This document shows, one piece after another, positions 42,085-51,027 of a DNA stretch of 64,000 nucleotides. The stretch spans positions 186,001 to 250,000 of the forward strand of contig CAWEXB010000009.1 of assembly GCA_963812915.1 (NCBI GenBank), read 5' to 3'. Within the stretch, counting starts at the first letter, position 1. Each line of letters starts with the position of its first letter. The position numbers were made by a program, and so were the translations under genes. This DNA comes from JACVRW01 sp963812915 (lineage in GTDB: Bacteria > Actinomycetota > Thermoleophilia > Solirubrobacterales > Thermoleophilaceae). Below the pieces are notes generated by a model. The model made no database searches. It was not told the origin of the DNA and saw only the letters and a list, made by a program, of their open reading frames with translations.

Positions 42085-42114
42085 CCGCCCACCCGCCTCT
42101 CGGCGGGTGGGCGG
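42085..42114. terminator. Strong hairpin after the DUF4331 gene
   Basis: A perfect 13-bp stem CCGCCCACCCGCC / GGCGGGTGGGCGG with a TCTC loop, 15 bases after the stop codon. There is no U-tract, as is common in high-GC actinobacteria. It could terminate or attenuate transcription before the TPR gene. Confidence 0.7.
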
Positions 42115-42156
42115 CCGGGGCCGCCGGCCCACTTCCCGACGACCTCAATCGAGGCG

Positions 42157-43476
42157 ATGACAGCGAACCGACCAACCTTCCTCCTAAAGCTTCTGGCACC
42201 ACTGGCCGCCTTCGCTTGCGTGTTCGGAGTGCTGGTCGCGTTCGGCGGCGCGGACAGGATCGAGCTGCCGGGGCGCGCCGCCGGCGTGGACATCGAGATC
42301 TCGCCGGACGCCTCGACCGACCGGCGCATCGCGATCCTCCAACGCGCGGTGCGCGACGGAATCGGCGGCGCCGAGGGCTACGCCGCACTCGGCGACGCCT
42401 ACCTCCAGAAGGCGCGCGAGAACGGCGATCCCAGCTTCTATTCGCGCGCCGAGCGCAGCTTCGACGCCGCGCTCCGCCGCGATGCCCGCAGCATGTCGGC
42501 CCTGCTCGGCGCGGGCACCCTTGCCGGACTTCGCCACGACTTCCGCGAGCAGCTGCGGCTCGGCCTCGAGGCGCAGCGGCTCATGCCCGAACTCGTCGCC
42601 CCCTACCCCGTGATCGCCGACGCCCAGATCGAGCTCGGCCGCTACCGGGCCGCCGAGCGCACCCTCCAGCGCTTCCTCGACCTCAAGCCGAACCTGGCCT
42701 CCTACTCCCGCGTCTCCTACTACCGCGAGCTGAACGGCGACCTCGACGGCGCCGTCGAGGCGATGCGGCTGGCCGTGTCCGCCGGCGCCGGGGTGCCGGA
42801 GAACGTCGCCTACGTGCAGACCCTGCTCGGCGACCTCGAGCTCCAGCGCGGTCGCCCCGCGGCCGCTCGCGCGGCCTACCGGGGCGCGCTGGCGCGGCTG
42901 CCCCGATATGCCCCCGCCGAGGCGGGGCTCGCGCGCGTCGAGCTCGCGGCCGGCGATCTCGACTCCGCGGCGAGTCGCCTGCGGAGCGTCGCGCAGCGGC
43001 TCCCACTCACAAGCAATCTGATCCTGCTCGCCGAGACCAACGCGGCGCGCGGCGACGAGCGCGCCGCCGAGGTCGACTTCGAGGTCGTGCGCACCCAGCA
43101 GCGACTGCTCCGGGCGGCGGGCACCCGACCGGACGCGGAGCTGGTCGTGTTCGAGGCGAACTACGGCGACGCCGGGGCCGCCGTCGAGCTCGGCCGGCGC
43201 CTGTGGCGGGAGGCTCCGAGCGTCCGCAGCGCCGACGCGCTCGGCTGGGCGCTCACGCGTGCGGGACGCCCGGGCGAGGGCCTCGCCTGGGCTCGGCGCG
43301 CCCTGCGCCTCGGCTCGCGCGACCCGCTGTTCCATCTCCACGCCGGATTGGCCGCGAAGGCCGCGGGGCGAGCCGGAACCGCCGCTCGCGAGCTTCGGAC
43401 GGCGCTGTCCGGCCGCGCCGCGCTGTCGCCCCTCCGGGCGCGCGAGGCCCGCGCGGCACTGGAGGACCTGCGATGA
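42157..43476 (+). CDS. Membrane-anchored TPR-repeat protein
   Basis: Protein of 439 aa. One N-terminal hydrophobic segment (LLAPLAAFACVFGVLVAFGG) anchors or exports it; the rest is helical tetratricopeptide repeats, for example AAERTLQRFLDLKPNLASYS, GAVEAMRLAVSAGAGVPENV and AAARAAYRGALARLPRYAPA. TPRs form protein-binding scaffolds, so it may hold DUF4331 or the transporter outside the membrane. Its stop overlaps the next start (ATGA), so it is translated with the NicO gene. Confidence 0.85.
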   Translation: MTANRPTFLLKLLAPLAAFACVFGVLVAFGGADRIELPGRAAGVDIEISPDASTDRRIAILQRAVRDGIGGAEGYAALGDAYLQKARENGDPSFYSRAERSFDAALRRDARSMSALLGAGTLAGLRHDFREQLRLGLEAQRLMPELVAPYPVIADAQIELGRYRAAERTLQRFLDLKPNLASYSRVSYYRELNGDLDGAVEAMRLAVSAGAGVPENVAYVQTLLGDLELQRGRPAAARAAYRGALARLPRYAPAEAGLARVELAAGDLDSAASRLRSVAQRLPLTSNLILLAETNAARGDERAAEVDFEVVRTQQRLLRAAGTRPDAELVVFEANYGDAGAAVELGRRLWREAPSVRSADALGWALTRAGRPGEGLAWARRALRLGSRDPLFHLHAGLAAKAAGRAGTAARELRTALSGRAALSPLRAREARAALEDLR

Positions 43477-44847
43477 GGCGCGCGCTGGCGGTGCTCATCG
43501 CGGTCGCCGGCCTGGCGCTGCTCGCGCCCGCGGCGATGGCGCACCCACTCGGCAACTTCTCGATCAACCACCTCAGCAAGGTCAAGATCTCGGAGGACCG
43601 GGTGGACGTGCTCTACGTCCTCGACGAGGCGGAGATCCCCACGACCGAGCAGCGCGGCGAGTCGCGCGCCGAGATCGTGCGGAGCAAGCAGGAGGAGCTG
43701 CGCGAGAAGCTCACGCCTCGAGGTGGACGGACGTCGCGTCCCGCTTCGCACGCTCCAACCCAGGCTGTCCTTCCCCGAGGGACAGGCGGGCCTCGAGACC
43801 ACCCGCTTCGAGCAGCCGCTGCGTGCCGCCGTCTCGGACCCCGAGCGCGTGGAGCTCCGCGACGAGACCTTCGCCGATCGCGTGGGCTGGAGGGCGATCG
43901 TCGTCGAGCCGGGCGATGGCACGGCGGTGCGCTCGACCGCCCCGTCGGGCGACCCAACGGGCGGGCTGCGACGCTACCCCGAGAACCTGCTGGACAGCCC
44001 GCTCGACCGGCGCTCGGCGACCTTCTCGGTGGAGCCGGGCGACGGCACGCTCGTGGCACCACGGGGGGAGGGCGAGAAGACTGTCACCACACGTGACGGC
44101 AGTGGCGAGGGCTTCGCCGGCGTCTTCGAGGACGCCGCGGCGGGGCGCGGAGTGCTGGTGCTGCTGCTGCTCGTGGCGTTCGGATGGGGAGCCCTGCACG
44201 CGCTGTCCCCCGGTCACGGCAAGGCGATGGTCGCGGCCTACCTGATCGGGACGCGCGGCACCGCACGCCACGCCGTCTGGCTCGGGGTCACCGTGACGAT
44301 CACGCACACGATCGGGGTGTTCGCGCTCGGGCTGGTCACGCTCGCCCTGTCGCAGTACATCCTCCCCGAGGACCTGTACCCGTGGCTCACGCTCGTCTCG
44401 GGTCTGATGGTCGTCGCGATCGGCGCCGCCGTGCTGCGGGCCCGGTTCCGCTCACACCGTCACGGGCACGGCCATCACCACGGCCACGACCACTCGCACT
44501 CCCACGGCGAGAGCCATCCGCACGTCGAGACCGCCGTCACCCGCCGCAGCCTGATCGCGATGGGTGCCGCCGCGGGGCTGATCCCCTGTCCCTCGGCGCT
44601 GGTCGTGTTGCTCGGCGCGCTCGCCCAGCACGAGGTAGCGCTCGGCTTGCTCCTGATCGTGGCCTTCAGCGTCGGGCTCGCGGGAACGCTGACGGCCCTC
44701 GGCCTGCTGGTCGTGTACGCGCGCGGGATCCTGCCGCGCGGTCGCCTGACCGGGCGACTGGCCACCGCCCTCCCCGCCGCCTCGGCCCTCGCGATCGTCC
44801 TGGTCGGGTGCCTTCTCACGGCCCGGGCCGTGCCCGGTGTGGTGTGA
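43473..44847 (+). CDS. NicO/RcnA-like nickel-cobalt exporter with N-terminal exported domain (one frame shift)
   Basis: About 457 aa when corrected. A signal sequence and an extracellular domain starting HPLGNFSINHLSKVKISEDR are followed by six helices with NicO motifs: FGWGALHALSPGHGKAMVAA, VTVTITHTIGVFALGLV and a His-rich cytosolic loop (HRHGHGHHHGHDHSHSHGES), then LIPCPSALVVLLGA. It probably exports Ni2+ or Co2+. The frame breaks near 43716; deleting one C joins EELREKLT to LEVDGRRVPL, and the length is one more than a multiple of three. Confidence 0.88.
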
Positions 44848-44858
44848 ACACGTGTTCA
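44845..44858. promoter_or_regulatory. Perfect 14-bp palindrome upstream of the Fur-family gene
   Basis: TGAACACGTGTTCA overlaps the exporter stop codon and lies about 110 bases before the Fur-type start. It is a perfect dyad, as expected for a dimeric regulator site, but does not match a classic Fur or Zur box, so the binding protein is uncertain. A second GC-rich dyad with CTGCAG at its centre lies near 44923. Confidence 0.45.
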
Positions 44859-44966
44859 GTGATCCAGCTGCACCCCGGCTGCGAAAGGGACTTGCGAGAT
44901 CGCCGCGCAGTTGTGAACCGGCTGCAGCTGCGGTCGGCCTTCAACTCGCCGAAAGGACCGCTCGCC

Positions 44967-45464
44967 GTGACTGTTCCGCACGCCAGTCCACCGCTCGCCG
45001 CCGCCAACATGGACGCCGCAGTCGCGGCGCTTCGGTCCCACGGCCTGCGAGTGTCGGCGGCTCGGCGCCTCGTCCTGGAGGCGCTGTTCACGGCCGGCCG
45101 GCCGATTCCGGCGGAGCGGATCGCCGACGGGCTCGCCGGCCGGCTGCCACCTTCGGACCTGGCGTCCGCCTATCGCAATCTCGAGACGCTCGAGACCGTC
45201 GGCCTCGTGCGGCATTTCCACGTCGGTCACGGACCCGGGCTCTACGGCCTCACCGGCGCAGCCGAGCACGAGTACCTCGTCTGCAACTCGTGCGGGGCCG
45301 TGCGTGCCGTCGAGCCGAAACGGATGGAGCGCCTGCGCTCGCTGGTGCGGGACGAGTTCGGCTACGAGGCGAGCTTCTCCCACTTCCCGATCATCGGGCT
45401 CTGTACAGACTGTCGCCGTGAGGAGCCCGTCAACTACGACGCCGAGGAGCCTCGCGCATGTTGA
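44967..45464 (+). CDS. Fur-family metalloregulator
   Basis: Regulator of 165 aa. The winged helix includes LRSHGLRVSAARRLVLEALF and LASAYRNLETLETVGLVRHF. The C-terminal dimer domain has two CxxC zinc sites, YLVCNSCGAV and GLCTDCRRE, plus His-rich FHVGHGPG. It may be a Ni- (Nur) or Zn- (Zur) sensing member given the flanking transporters; the sequence alone does not decide. GTG at 44967 follows GAAAGGA; ATG 45009 is an alternative. It overlaps the next start by 7 bases. Confidence 0.88.
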   Translation: MTVPHASPPLAAANMDAAVAALRSHGLRVSAARRLVLEALFTAGRPIPAERIADGLAGRLPPSDLASAYRNLETLETVGLVRHFHVGHGPGLYGLTGAAEHEYLVCNSCGAVRAVEPKRMERLRSLVRDEFGYEASFSHFPIIGLCTDCRREEPVNYDAEEPRAC

Positions 45465-46207
45465 GCTTTGAGTTCCTGTTCAAGCCGGTCGAGGAACTCG
45501 ACGCGGTGCTCACAAATCTCTTCGACGGCGCTCCGCTGCTCGTGGCGTTGGGTGTCGCGTTTCTTCTCGGACTGCGCCACGCGTCCGATCCGGACCACCT
45601 GGTCGCGGTCACCTCGCTGGTGGCCGCCGAGGAAGGCGATACCCGTAAGGCGGCCCGTCTTGGCGCCTGGTGGGGAATCGGCCACGCGGGTGCGCTGGTG
45701 GCGATCGGGATTCCCTTGATCGCGTTCAAGACGGAGGTGCCGGCCTGGCTCGAGTCCGGGGCCGAGAAGGCGATCGGCCTGGTGATCCTCCTGCTCGCCG
45801 CCCGCGTGATCTTCAAGTGGGCACGCGGTGACTACCGCGCCACGGCGCACTCCCACCGGGAGGGCCACGACCGCAGGCGCCACCTGCGCCACGGCGAGGG
45901 GAGCGGGCACCGTCACGTGAAGGTGCGCACGCGCGGTCAGGCCCTGTCGATCGGCCTGCTCCACGGCCTGGCGGGGACCGGAGCGGTCGTGCTGCTGCTG
46001 ATCGCGGCCCTGCCTACCCGGCTCGAGGCGGGCCTTGCGCTGGGGGTCTTCGCTCCGATGTCGGTCGTATCGATGGCGGCGTGCACTGCCGCGTTCGCCT
46101 GGGTGCTGACGCGACCGATCATCGAGCCCGTCTACCGGACCGTGCTGATCCCGGGTCTCGGCCTGTTCGGCGTGATGTTCGGACTGTGGTACGCGGGTCT
46201 CGCTTAG
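45458..46207 (+). CDS. NiCoT-like nickel/cobalt permease
   Basis: Membrane protein of 249 aa with about six helices. The first helix carries FLLGLRHASDPDHLVAVTSL, the RHAxDxDH signature of NiCoT transporters, and GIGHAGALVAIGIPL is the second conserved helix. A His-rich cytosolic loop (AHSHREGHDRRRHLRHGEG) follows the third helix. It is shorter than typical eight-helix HoxN. It starts within the Fur-family gene, so it is very likely under its control. Confidence 0.88.
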   Translation: MLSFEFLFKPVEELDAVLTNLFDGAPLLVALGVAFLLGLRHASDPDHLVAVTSLVAAEEGDTRKAARLGAWWGIGHAGALVAIGIPLIAFKTEVPAWLESGAEKAIGLVILLLAARVIFKWARGDYRATAHSHREGHDRRRHLRHGEGSGHRHVKVRTRGQALSIGLLHGLAGTGAVVLLLIAALPTRLEAGLALGVFAPMSVVSMAACTAAFAWVLTRPIIEPVYRTVLIPGLGLFGVMFGLWYAGLA

Positions 46208-46246
46208 CCCCTAAATCGTCCCTTCGGATGATGCCCGTTTAGCCCG

Positions 46247-46263
46247 TCCTGCCGATGGCAGGA
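46247..46263. terminator. Short hairpin downstream of the NiCoT gene
   Basis: TCCTGCC-GAT-GGCAGGA, perfect arms with a three-base loop, 40 bases after the permease stop and 27 bases before the next gene. It may be a terminator for the metal cluster or an operator for the sigma-like gene. Confidence 0.45.
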
Positions 46264-46289
46264 GCTCGCCGCGGTCATAGCGTGGCGGC

Positions 46290-46649
46290 ATGGAGTCAAG
46301 CGACGGGCGTCTGCCCGACTCGCTGGTCGCCACCGCCTACGGGGCCGCGATAGCCGTCTCCGCCAACGCCGCGGTCGCCCAGCACGTGACCGCGGTCGCC
46401 CTGGAGGCCGGGTCGGGCGGGGAGCAGGACCTCGTCACGCGAACCCTCCGGCTTGCCGCCCGCACCGCGCCGGCTCCCCAGTACCGACGGATGAGCGTTC
46501 AGCAGCGTGAGGCCGTTGCCCTCGCGCGGCCCGGCGGCGCGACCGCCGACGAGATCGCCGCCACGCTCGGGGTCTCGACCGCCGAGGCGAAGCGGAGGAT
46601 GCTCGAGGGCCTCCGGGCCGCCGCCGCGGCGCCGGTTCAGGCGAGATGA
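46290..46649 (+). CDS. Small sigma-70 region-4-like protein
   Basis: Protein of 119 aa. The C-terminal half, RMSVQQREAVALARPGGATA then DEIAATLGVSTAEAKRRMLE, is a helix-turn-helix like region 4 of sigma factors. The first half is alanine-rich and has no region 2, so it is not a full sigma factor. It may be an orphan DNA-binding or sigma-modulating protein. Its last 13 bases overlap the end of the convergent response-regulator gene. Confidence 0.65.
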   Translation: MESSDGRLPDSLVATAYGAAIAVSANAAVAQHVTAVALEAGSGGEQDLVTRTLRLAARTAPAPQYRRMSVQQREAVALARPGGATADEIAATLGVSTAEAKRRMLEGLRAAAAAPVQAR

Positions 46650-47284
46650 CGCGCGGCGAACGCCGCAGCCTCCGCCCGGTTCCGCAGGCGCAGCTTCTCC
46701 AGGACGTGGCGCACGTGCGTCTTGACGGTGGCCTCGCTGATCACCAGGCGCTCGGCGATCTCTCTGTTGCGGAGACCGTCGGCCATCAGGGCGAGCACCT
46801 CGCGCTCGCGGTCGCTCAGGGACTCGAGCGGGTCTCGCGGCGCGCCCTCGGATCCCCTGCCCAGCTCCGCCAGCATCCGGCTCGCCATCTCCGGGGCGAT
46901 GCGCGGCTCGCCGCGAGCGACGGCGAGGACCGCCTCGATCAGCTCCGACGGCGCCATGTCCTTCAGCAGGTAGCCCGAGGCGCCGACGCGGAGCGCCGCG
47001 TACAGGTCGGGCTCCTCGTCGGAGACCGTGAGCATCAGCACCTCGGGCGCGGAGTCGCGCTCGCGGAGGGCGGCACAGGCCTCGAGGCCGCCGACCCCGG
47101 GCATGTTCAGATCGAGCAGGACGACGTCGGGATCGCGTCGGCCCGCCAGCTCGATCGCCTCGCGGCCGTCGCTCGCGAGGCCAACGACCTCGAGGCGCTC
47201 GTCGGCGTCGAAGAGCGCGGCCGTTCCCTCGCGCATGAGGCGGTGATCGTCGGCGACCAGCACCCGAACCGGCTCGTCCGTCAT
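46637..47284 (-). CDS. NarL/LuxR-type response regulator
   Basis: Protein of 215 aa: receiver domain with VLVADDHRLMREG, phospho-acceptor Asp in VVLLDLNMPGVGG and Lys in GYLLKDMAP, followed by a LuxR helix-turn-helix, LSDREREVLALMADGLRNRE and VISEATVKTHVRHVLEKL. It is divergent from the GAF histidine kinase with 24 bases between starts, and they form an evident two-component pair. Confidence 0.94.
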   Translation of the reverse strand: MTDEPVRVLVADDHRLMREGTAALFDADERLEVVGLASDGREAIELAGRRDPDVVLLDLNMPGVGGLEACAALRERDSAPEVLMLTVSDEEPDLYAALRVGASGYLLKDMAPSELIEAVLAVARGEPRIAPEMASRMLAELGRGSEGAPRDPLESLSDREREVLALMADGLRNREIAERLVISEATVKTHVRHVLEKLRLRNRAEAAAFAARHLA

Positions 47285-47308
47285 GGCGGTCTATCGTAGG
47301 CGGAGCCC

Positions 47309-48490
47309 GTGACCGCTGAGAGCCACGACGTTGGCGCCACGCTCGGACTGGCGACCCGGCTGCCGCACGACGTTCGCGAGGCGCTCGGAGCACTCAGCCG
47401 GGTGGCCCGCGCTCTTGTGGGTCCCGGCACGTTCGAGGAGCTCGCCGGCCGCGCGCTCGACGAGATGCATCGCGGGCTCGGCCTCGAGGTGGCGGCGCTC
47501 TACCTGCCCGACCGCCGCGAGGGTCCCGTCCTGCGACGCTTCGTGTACTCGGCATCCCCGGAATCGACGCGTGGGGTGCAGCACGAGCTGACCCTGGAAC
47601 CGGAAGCGTGGCGACTCGCCGTCCAGAGCCCGGCGCCGCTCGTGTTCTTCGCCGAGGGCAGCGCGCTCGTGGCCAGCCCGTTCGAGCCCGTTCCGGAATC
47701 GTGGCTGGCGCTGCCGCTGGCCTCGGGCGACCGGATGCTGGGCGTGGTGATCGCCGCCGGCCCCGGCCCGCCGCGGCTCGATCCCCTCGGAGCCACCGTG
47801 CTCACGCTCCTGGGCGACCTCCTCGGAGCGGGCATCGCGACCGCGCGATTGCGCCAGCGACTTCAGATCGCGGCTCTCGAACGAGAGCGACTCGAGCTGG
47901 CGACCGAGGTACACGACGAGCTCGCCCAGGACCTCGCCCTCGCCGCGCGCGAGCTCCGGCTACTCGACGAGGATCCAGCGCCGAGGGAGGCCGCGGCGAG
48001 CCGGGCTCGGTTGCGCGAGGCGGTCCAGTCGGCGCACGGAACCGCCCGGGCCCGATTGATGGGTCTCATGGCGCCCGTGCCCCTCGGAGGGCTGCGGCGT
48101 TCGGTGGAGGAGATCTGCCGGCGCTTCGCAGCTCGACGCGTTCCCGTCCGGCTAGAGCCGGGCGAGGAGCCTCCCGAGGTGGGGGCGGAGGCGAGGGCCG
48201 TCGTGGCCCGCATCCTCGCCGAGGCGCTCGCGAACGTCGAGAAGCACGCAGCCGCCTCGGAGGTGTCGGTCGAGCTGAGCGGGGCCGACGAGCGGTTGAC
48301 CCTCGTCGTGCGGGACGACGGGAACGGCATCGCGCCGGGAACGGCACCGCAGACGGGAGAAGGGCACTTCGGGCTGCAGCTCATGCACCAGCGCGCTCTT
48401 GCCGCGGGAGGAAGCGTGACGGTCGAGCCCGCCACCCCGCACGGAACCCGCGTCGTGTTGGTGCTTCCGATCCCCGAGGAGGTCGTCTAA
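47309..48490 (+). CDS. GAF-domain histidine kinase
   Basis: Soluble sensor kinase of 393 aa. Residues about 25-180 form a GAF domain (FEELAGRALDEMHRGLGLEV, then LALPLASGDRMLGVVIAAGP). The dimerisation helix has the phospho-His in LATEVHDELAQDLAL. The ATPase domain has EALANVEKHA, VRDDGNGIAP and EGHFGLQLMHQRA. No membrane helix is present, so it senses a cytosolic signal. It starts with GTG and is divergent from its NarL-type partner. Confidence 0.92.
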   Translation: MTAESHDVGATLGLATRLPHDVREALGALSRVARALVGPGTFEELAGRALDEMHRGLGLEVAALYLPDRREGPVLRRFVYSASPESTRGVQHELTLEPEAWRLAVQSPAPLVFFAEGSALVASPFEPVPESWLALPLASGDRMLGVVIAAGPGPPRLDPLGATVLTLLGDLLGAGIATARLRQRLQIAALERERLELATEVHDELAQDLALAARELRLLDEDPAPREAAASRARLREAVQSAHGTARARLMGLMAPVPLGGLRRSVEEICRRFAARRVPVRLEPGEEPPEVGAEARAVVARILAEALANVEKHAAASEVSVELSGADERLTLVVRDDGNGIAPGTAPQTGEGHFGLQLMHQRALAAGGSVTVEPATPHGTRVVLVLPIPEEVV

Positions 48491-48491
48491 C

Positions 48492-49066
48492 GTGGCCGCC
48501 GTGATCGAGGGTCTCGTCGATCCCCAGGTCGGGGCCGATTCCTGCCCGCACCTCGCGGTGCTCCTGAAGAGCTACGACGAGCTTCCCCAGGTGCTCGCGT
48601 CGTTCTACGCGCTCGGCGCCAAGCGCAACGGCTGGCTCGCCCACCGCTCCCTTCCCGGCGAGTCCGACATGGACCGTCGAGCGCCTCTCCCGGGCCGGCC
48701 TTCAGGTCGCGGATCTCGAGGCGGAGGAGCGGCTGGCGATGATGGAGATAGACCCTGACGGGCCGGCCGAGGGCTCGACGGAGCGGCTCGAGCGGGCGCT
48801 CGACGAGCGCGCTCGAGCGCGGCTTCTCCGCCGCCTGGTACGCCCGCTTCGCGGTTGGACCCGACGAGGGCGCCCACACGGCGTTCCGCCCCTTCGAGGA
48901 CGCCTGGGACCGAGCGTTCAGCGGTCGGAAGGTGGTGACGCTGTGCCCGTTCGTGATCGGAGAGCTGGACGCGGGCACGGCGCTCGAGCGGATGGACTGG
49001 CTCTCCGAGCTCCACGACGGCGTGCTGCTGCCGGCCCCGGACGGCGGCTACGTGTCGGATCGCTAG
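48492..49066 (+). CDS. MEDS-like sensory-domain protein (two frame shifts)
   Basis: About 190 aa when corrected. HLAVLLKSYDELPQVLASFY, TVERLSRAGLQVADLEAEER, RGFSAAWYARFAVGPDEGAH and KVVTLCPFVIGELDAGTALE resemble the MEDS (DcmR sensory) domain found next to or within two-component kinases. Two one-base deletions, near 48672 and 48818, join the three frames and the 575-base length is two over a multiple of three. It starts one base after the kinase stop, so it probably feeds signals to that pair. Confidence 0.65.
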
Positions 49067-49486
49067 CCCCCCGTCTGATAGGCGCGCAGCGCGAGGGTCA
49101 CGATCAGCAGGGCGCCCACCGTCATCACGCCCATCTCGCCGAGCGCCACCCGCTTCGCGAGGGCCACCTGCTCCCGCCGGTCGAGCGCCTCGAGGTCGTC
49201 GACGCCCTCGAGCTCGCGCTGCGCGACCGCAACGCGCATTCCCTCGCTGACCAGCGCGATGACGAGCGGCGCGACGCCGTACGCGATGTGGAGGCCGTCC
49301 GGCGCAGAGGCGCCGCGGGCGAGCAGGAGAAAGCCCACGATGCGCCTCCACGACGACGGCCGCCTGTGCCGCGCGCAGGAGCGGCCAGAAGACGATCGAC
49401 ATTCCCGCGTCCTTGCGCAGCCAGCCCACTCCGCCCCACCCGGCGGCCGCCGCGTTGGCCACCAGCACCGCGATGCCGGCGACCAT
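49063..49486 (-). CDS. Small multi-helix membrane protein (one frame shift), unknown
   Basis: About 140 aa when corrected. Hydrophobic segments are AGIAVLVANAAAAGWGGVGW, LLRAAQAAVVVEAH then VGFLLLARG, LHIAYGVAPLVIALV and EMGVMTVGALLIVTLALRAY. A charged loop, AVAQRELEGVDDLEALDRRE, lies before the last helix. The frame breaks near 49340 and deleting one base restores it (424 bases, one over a multiple of three). I recognise no family. It faces away from nuoA and ends convergently with the MEDS-like gene. Confidence 0.6.
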
Positions 49487-49563
49487 GTGAAACCCGCTCA
49501 GCGGGTGTCCTTTCGCACTATGTGGCCTCGCCGCACAAAGTTGCGTTATACCTCCCGCCTGGA

Positions 49564-49920
49564 GTGCTCAAGAGCTACCTGCCAGCCCTCGTCTTTCTGG
49601 TGCTGGGCATCGGCATCGGTGGCGCCTTCACGCTCGCCAATCATGCGCTGGGACCCAAGCGGCCGAGCAAGGTAAAGAGCGAGCCCTACGAGAGCGGCCT
49701 GCCCTCCGACGTGAAGCAGACCTTCCGCTTCGGGATCAGCTTCTACCTGATCGCGATGCTCTTCATCCTGTTCGACATCGAGGTCGTGTTCCTCTACCCC
49801 GTGGCGCTCCAGCTCGACGCGTTCGGGTGGTTCGCCCTCGCCGAGACGGCCATCTTCATCGCGCTTCTGCTCGTGGCCTTCGTCTTCGTCTGGAGGAGGG
49901 GGGCACTCGATTGGAAGTGA
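49564..49920 (+). CDS. nuoA: NADH-quinone oxidoreductase subunit A
   Basis: Small membrane subunit of proton-pumping Complex I, 118 aa with three helices: LPALVFLVLGIGIGGAFTLA, YLIAMLFILFDIEVVFLYPV and AIFIALLLVAFVFVWRRGAL. YESGLPS and FDIEVVFLYP are conserved NuoA signatures. GTG at 49564 matches the usual start LKSYLP; earlier in-frame GTGs at 49504 and 49522 would add unconserved residues. It opens the 14-gene nuo operon. Confidence 0.93.
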   Translation: MLKSYLPALVFLVLGIGIGGAFTLANHALGPKRPSKVKSEPYESGLPSDVKQTFRFGISFYLIAMLFILFDIEVVFLYPVALQLDAFGWFALAETAIFIALLLVAFVFVWRRGALDWK

Positions 49921-50513
49921 CGCGCACGAAGGTGGAGGACCTGCGCGTCCGCGGGCTGAGGGCCCAGCAGCTCCTCCGTGGCGAGGTGGAGGGCAAGGAC
50001 CTCGAGCAGGAAGTCGAGAAGCGACTCATCTTCACGAAGTTCGAGGAGGCGCAGAACTGGGCGCGAAAGAACGCCCTCTTCCCGCTCGGCTTCGGCCTCG
50101 CCTGCTGCGCGATCGAGATGATCACGGTGATCGGGTCGCCGCGCAACGACCTCTCGCGCTTCGGTGCCGAGGTAATTCGGTTCTCGCCCCGGCAGGCGGA
50201 CCTGCTGATCATCTCGGGACGCGTGGCGACCAAGATGGCGCCGATCATCCGCCGGCTGTACGACCAGATGCTCGAGCCGAAATGGGTGATCTCGATGGGC
50301 GCCTGCGCCTCGAGCGCTGGCATGTTCAACAACTACGCGGTCGTCGCCGGCTGCGACAAGTTCCTCCCCGTGGACGTGTACGTGCCGGGCTGCCCGCCGC
50401 GACCGGAAGCGCTGATCTACTCGATCAACAAGCTCCAGGACAAGATCATGGGCCACCCGGGCATGGGGTGGCGGGAGCGCTACAAGGCACAGGGGACCGA
50501 GGAAAGTGCCTGA
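49911..50513 (+). CDS. nuoB: NADH-quinone oxidoreductase subunit B
   Basis: Carries the terminal [4Fe-4S] cluster N2 that reduces quinone. The cluster cysteines are in FGLACCAIEM, MGACASSAGM and VPGCPPRPEAL. About 200 aa. Two starts are possible: TTG at 49911 with AGGAGG 11 bases upstream, overlapping nuoA by 10 bases, or GTG at 49917 with a GTGA overlap. The N-terminal 35 residues are a charged extension before the conserved EKRLIFTKFEEAQNW. Confidence 0.94.
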   Translation: MEVTRTKVEDLRVRGLRAQQLLRGEVEGKDLEQEVEKRLIFTKFEEAQNWARKNALFPLGFGLACCAIEMITVIGSPRNDLSRFGAEVIRFSPRQADLLIISGRVATKMAPIIRRLYDQMLEPKWVISMGACASSAGMFNNYAVVAGCDKFLPVDVYVPGCPPRPEALIYSINKLQDKIMGHPGMGWRERYKAQGTEESA

Positions 50514-51027
50514 CGCGACTGGCCTCGAGCTGATCGCGCAGCGCGTGCGCGACAGCGTGTCGGCCGAGACCGTGACGGGCACGGCCTTCTATCGCGAGGA
50601 GGCGACGCTCGAGGTGGCGCCCACGGCCGTGCACGACGCCCTCGCCTTCCTGCGCGACGCCGAGGACGAGCCCTGGCCGAACCTCATGAGCCTCCACGGC
50701 TGCGACTACCTGCCCGAGGAGCCACGCCTGGGCGTGCACTATCAGCTGCTCTCGATGGAGCGCGCCGACCGGCTGAACGTGAAGACGCGGCTGGGCGTGG
50801 AGGATCCTCGCCTCGCGAGCGTCGTCGACCTCTTCCCGACCGCCGACTACCAGGAACGCGAGATCTACGACATGTTCGGCGTGATCTTCGAGGGCCACCC
50901 CGACCTCCGCCGCATCCTCATGCCCGAGGACTACGAGGGCTTCCCCCAGCGGCGCGACTTCCCCATGGGCGGCGAGCCCGTCCTCTTCACCTTCAACGAA
51001 GACGAGTACCCGCGCTGGTATGACTGA
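50506..51027 (+). CDS. nuoC: NADH-quinone oxidoreductase subunit C
   Basis: Peripheral-arm subunit of 173 aa that helps frame the quinone site. Conserved pieces are YHLLSM-like YQLLSMERADRLNVKTRL, LFPTADYQEREIYDMFGVIF and HPDLRRILMPEDYEGFPQRR, ending in the usual DEYPRWYD. GTG at 50506 overlaps nuoB by 8 bases. It is separate from NuoD, unlike the fused NuoCD of enterobacteria. Confidence 0.94.
   Translation: MPDATGLELIAQRVRDSVSAETVTGTAFYREEATLEVAPTAVHDALAFLRDAEDEPWPNLMSLHGCDYLPEEPRLGVHYQLLSMERADRLNVKTRLGVEDPRLASVVDLFPTADYQEREIYDMFGVIFEGHPDLRRILMPEDYEGFPQRRDFPMGGEPVLFTFNEDEYPRWYD

Noticed and set aside
44848..44966. Possible cobalamin or other metal riboswitch before the Fur-family and NiCoT genes
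   Set aside because: The region is only 119 bases and shows dyads but none of the conserved cobalamin, NiCo or Mn riboswitch core sequences.
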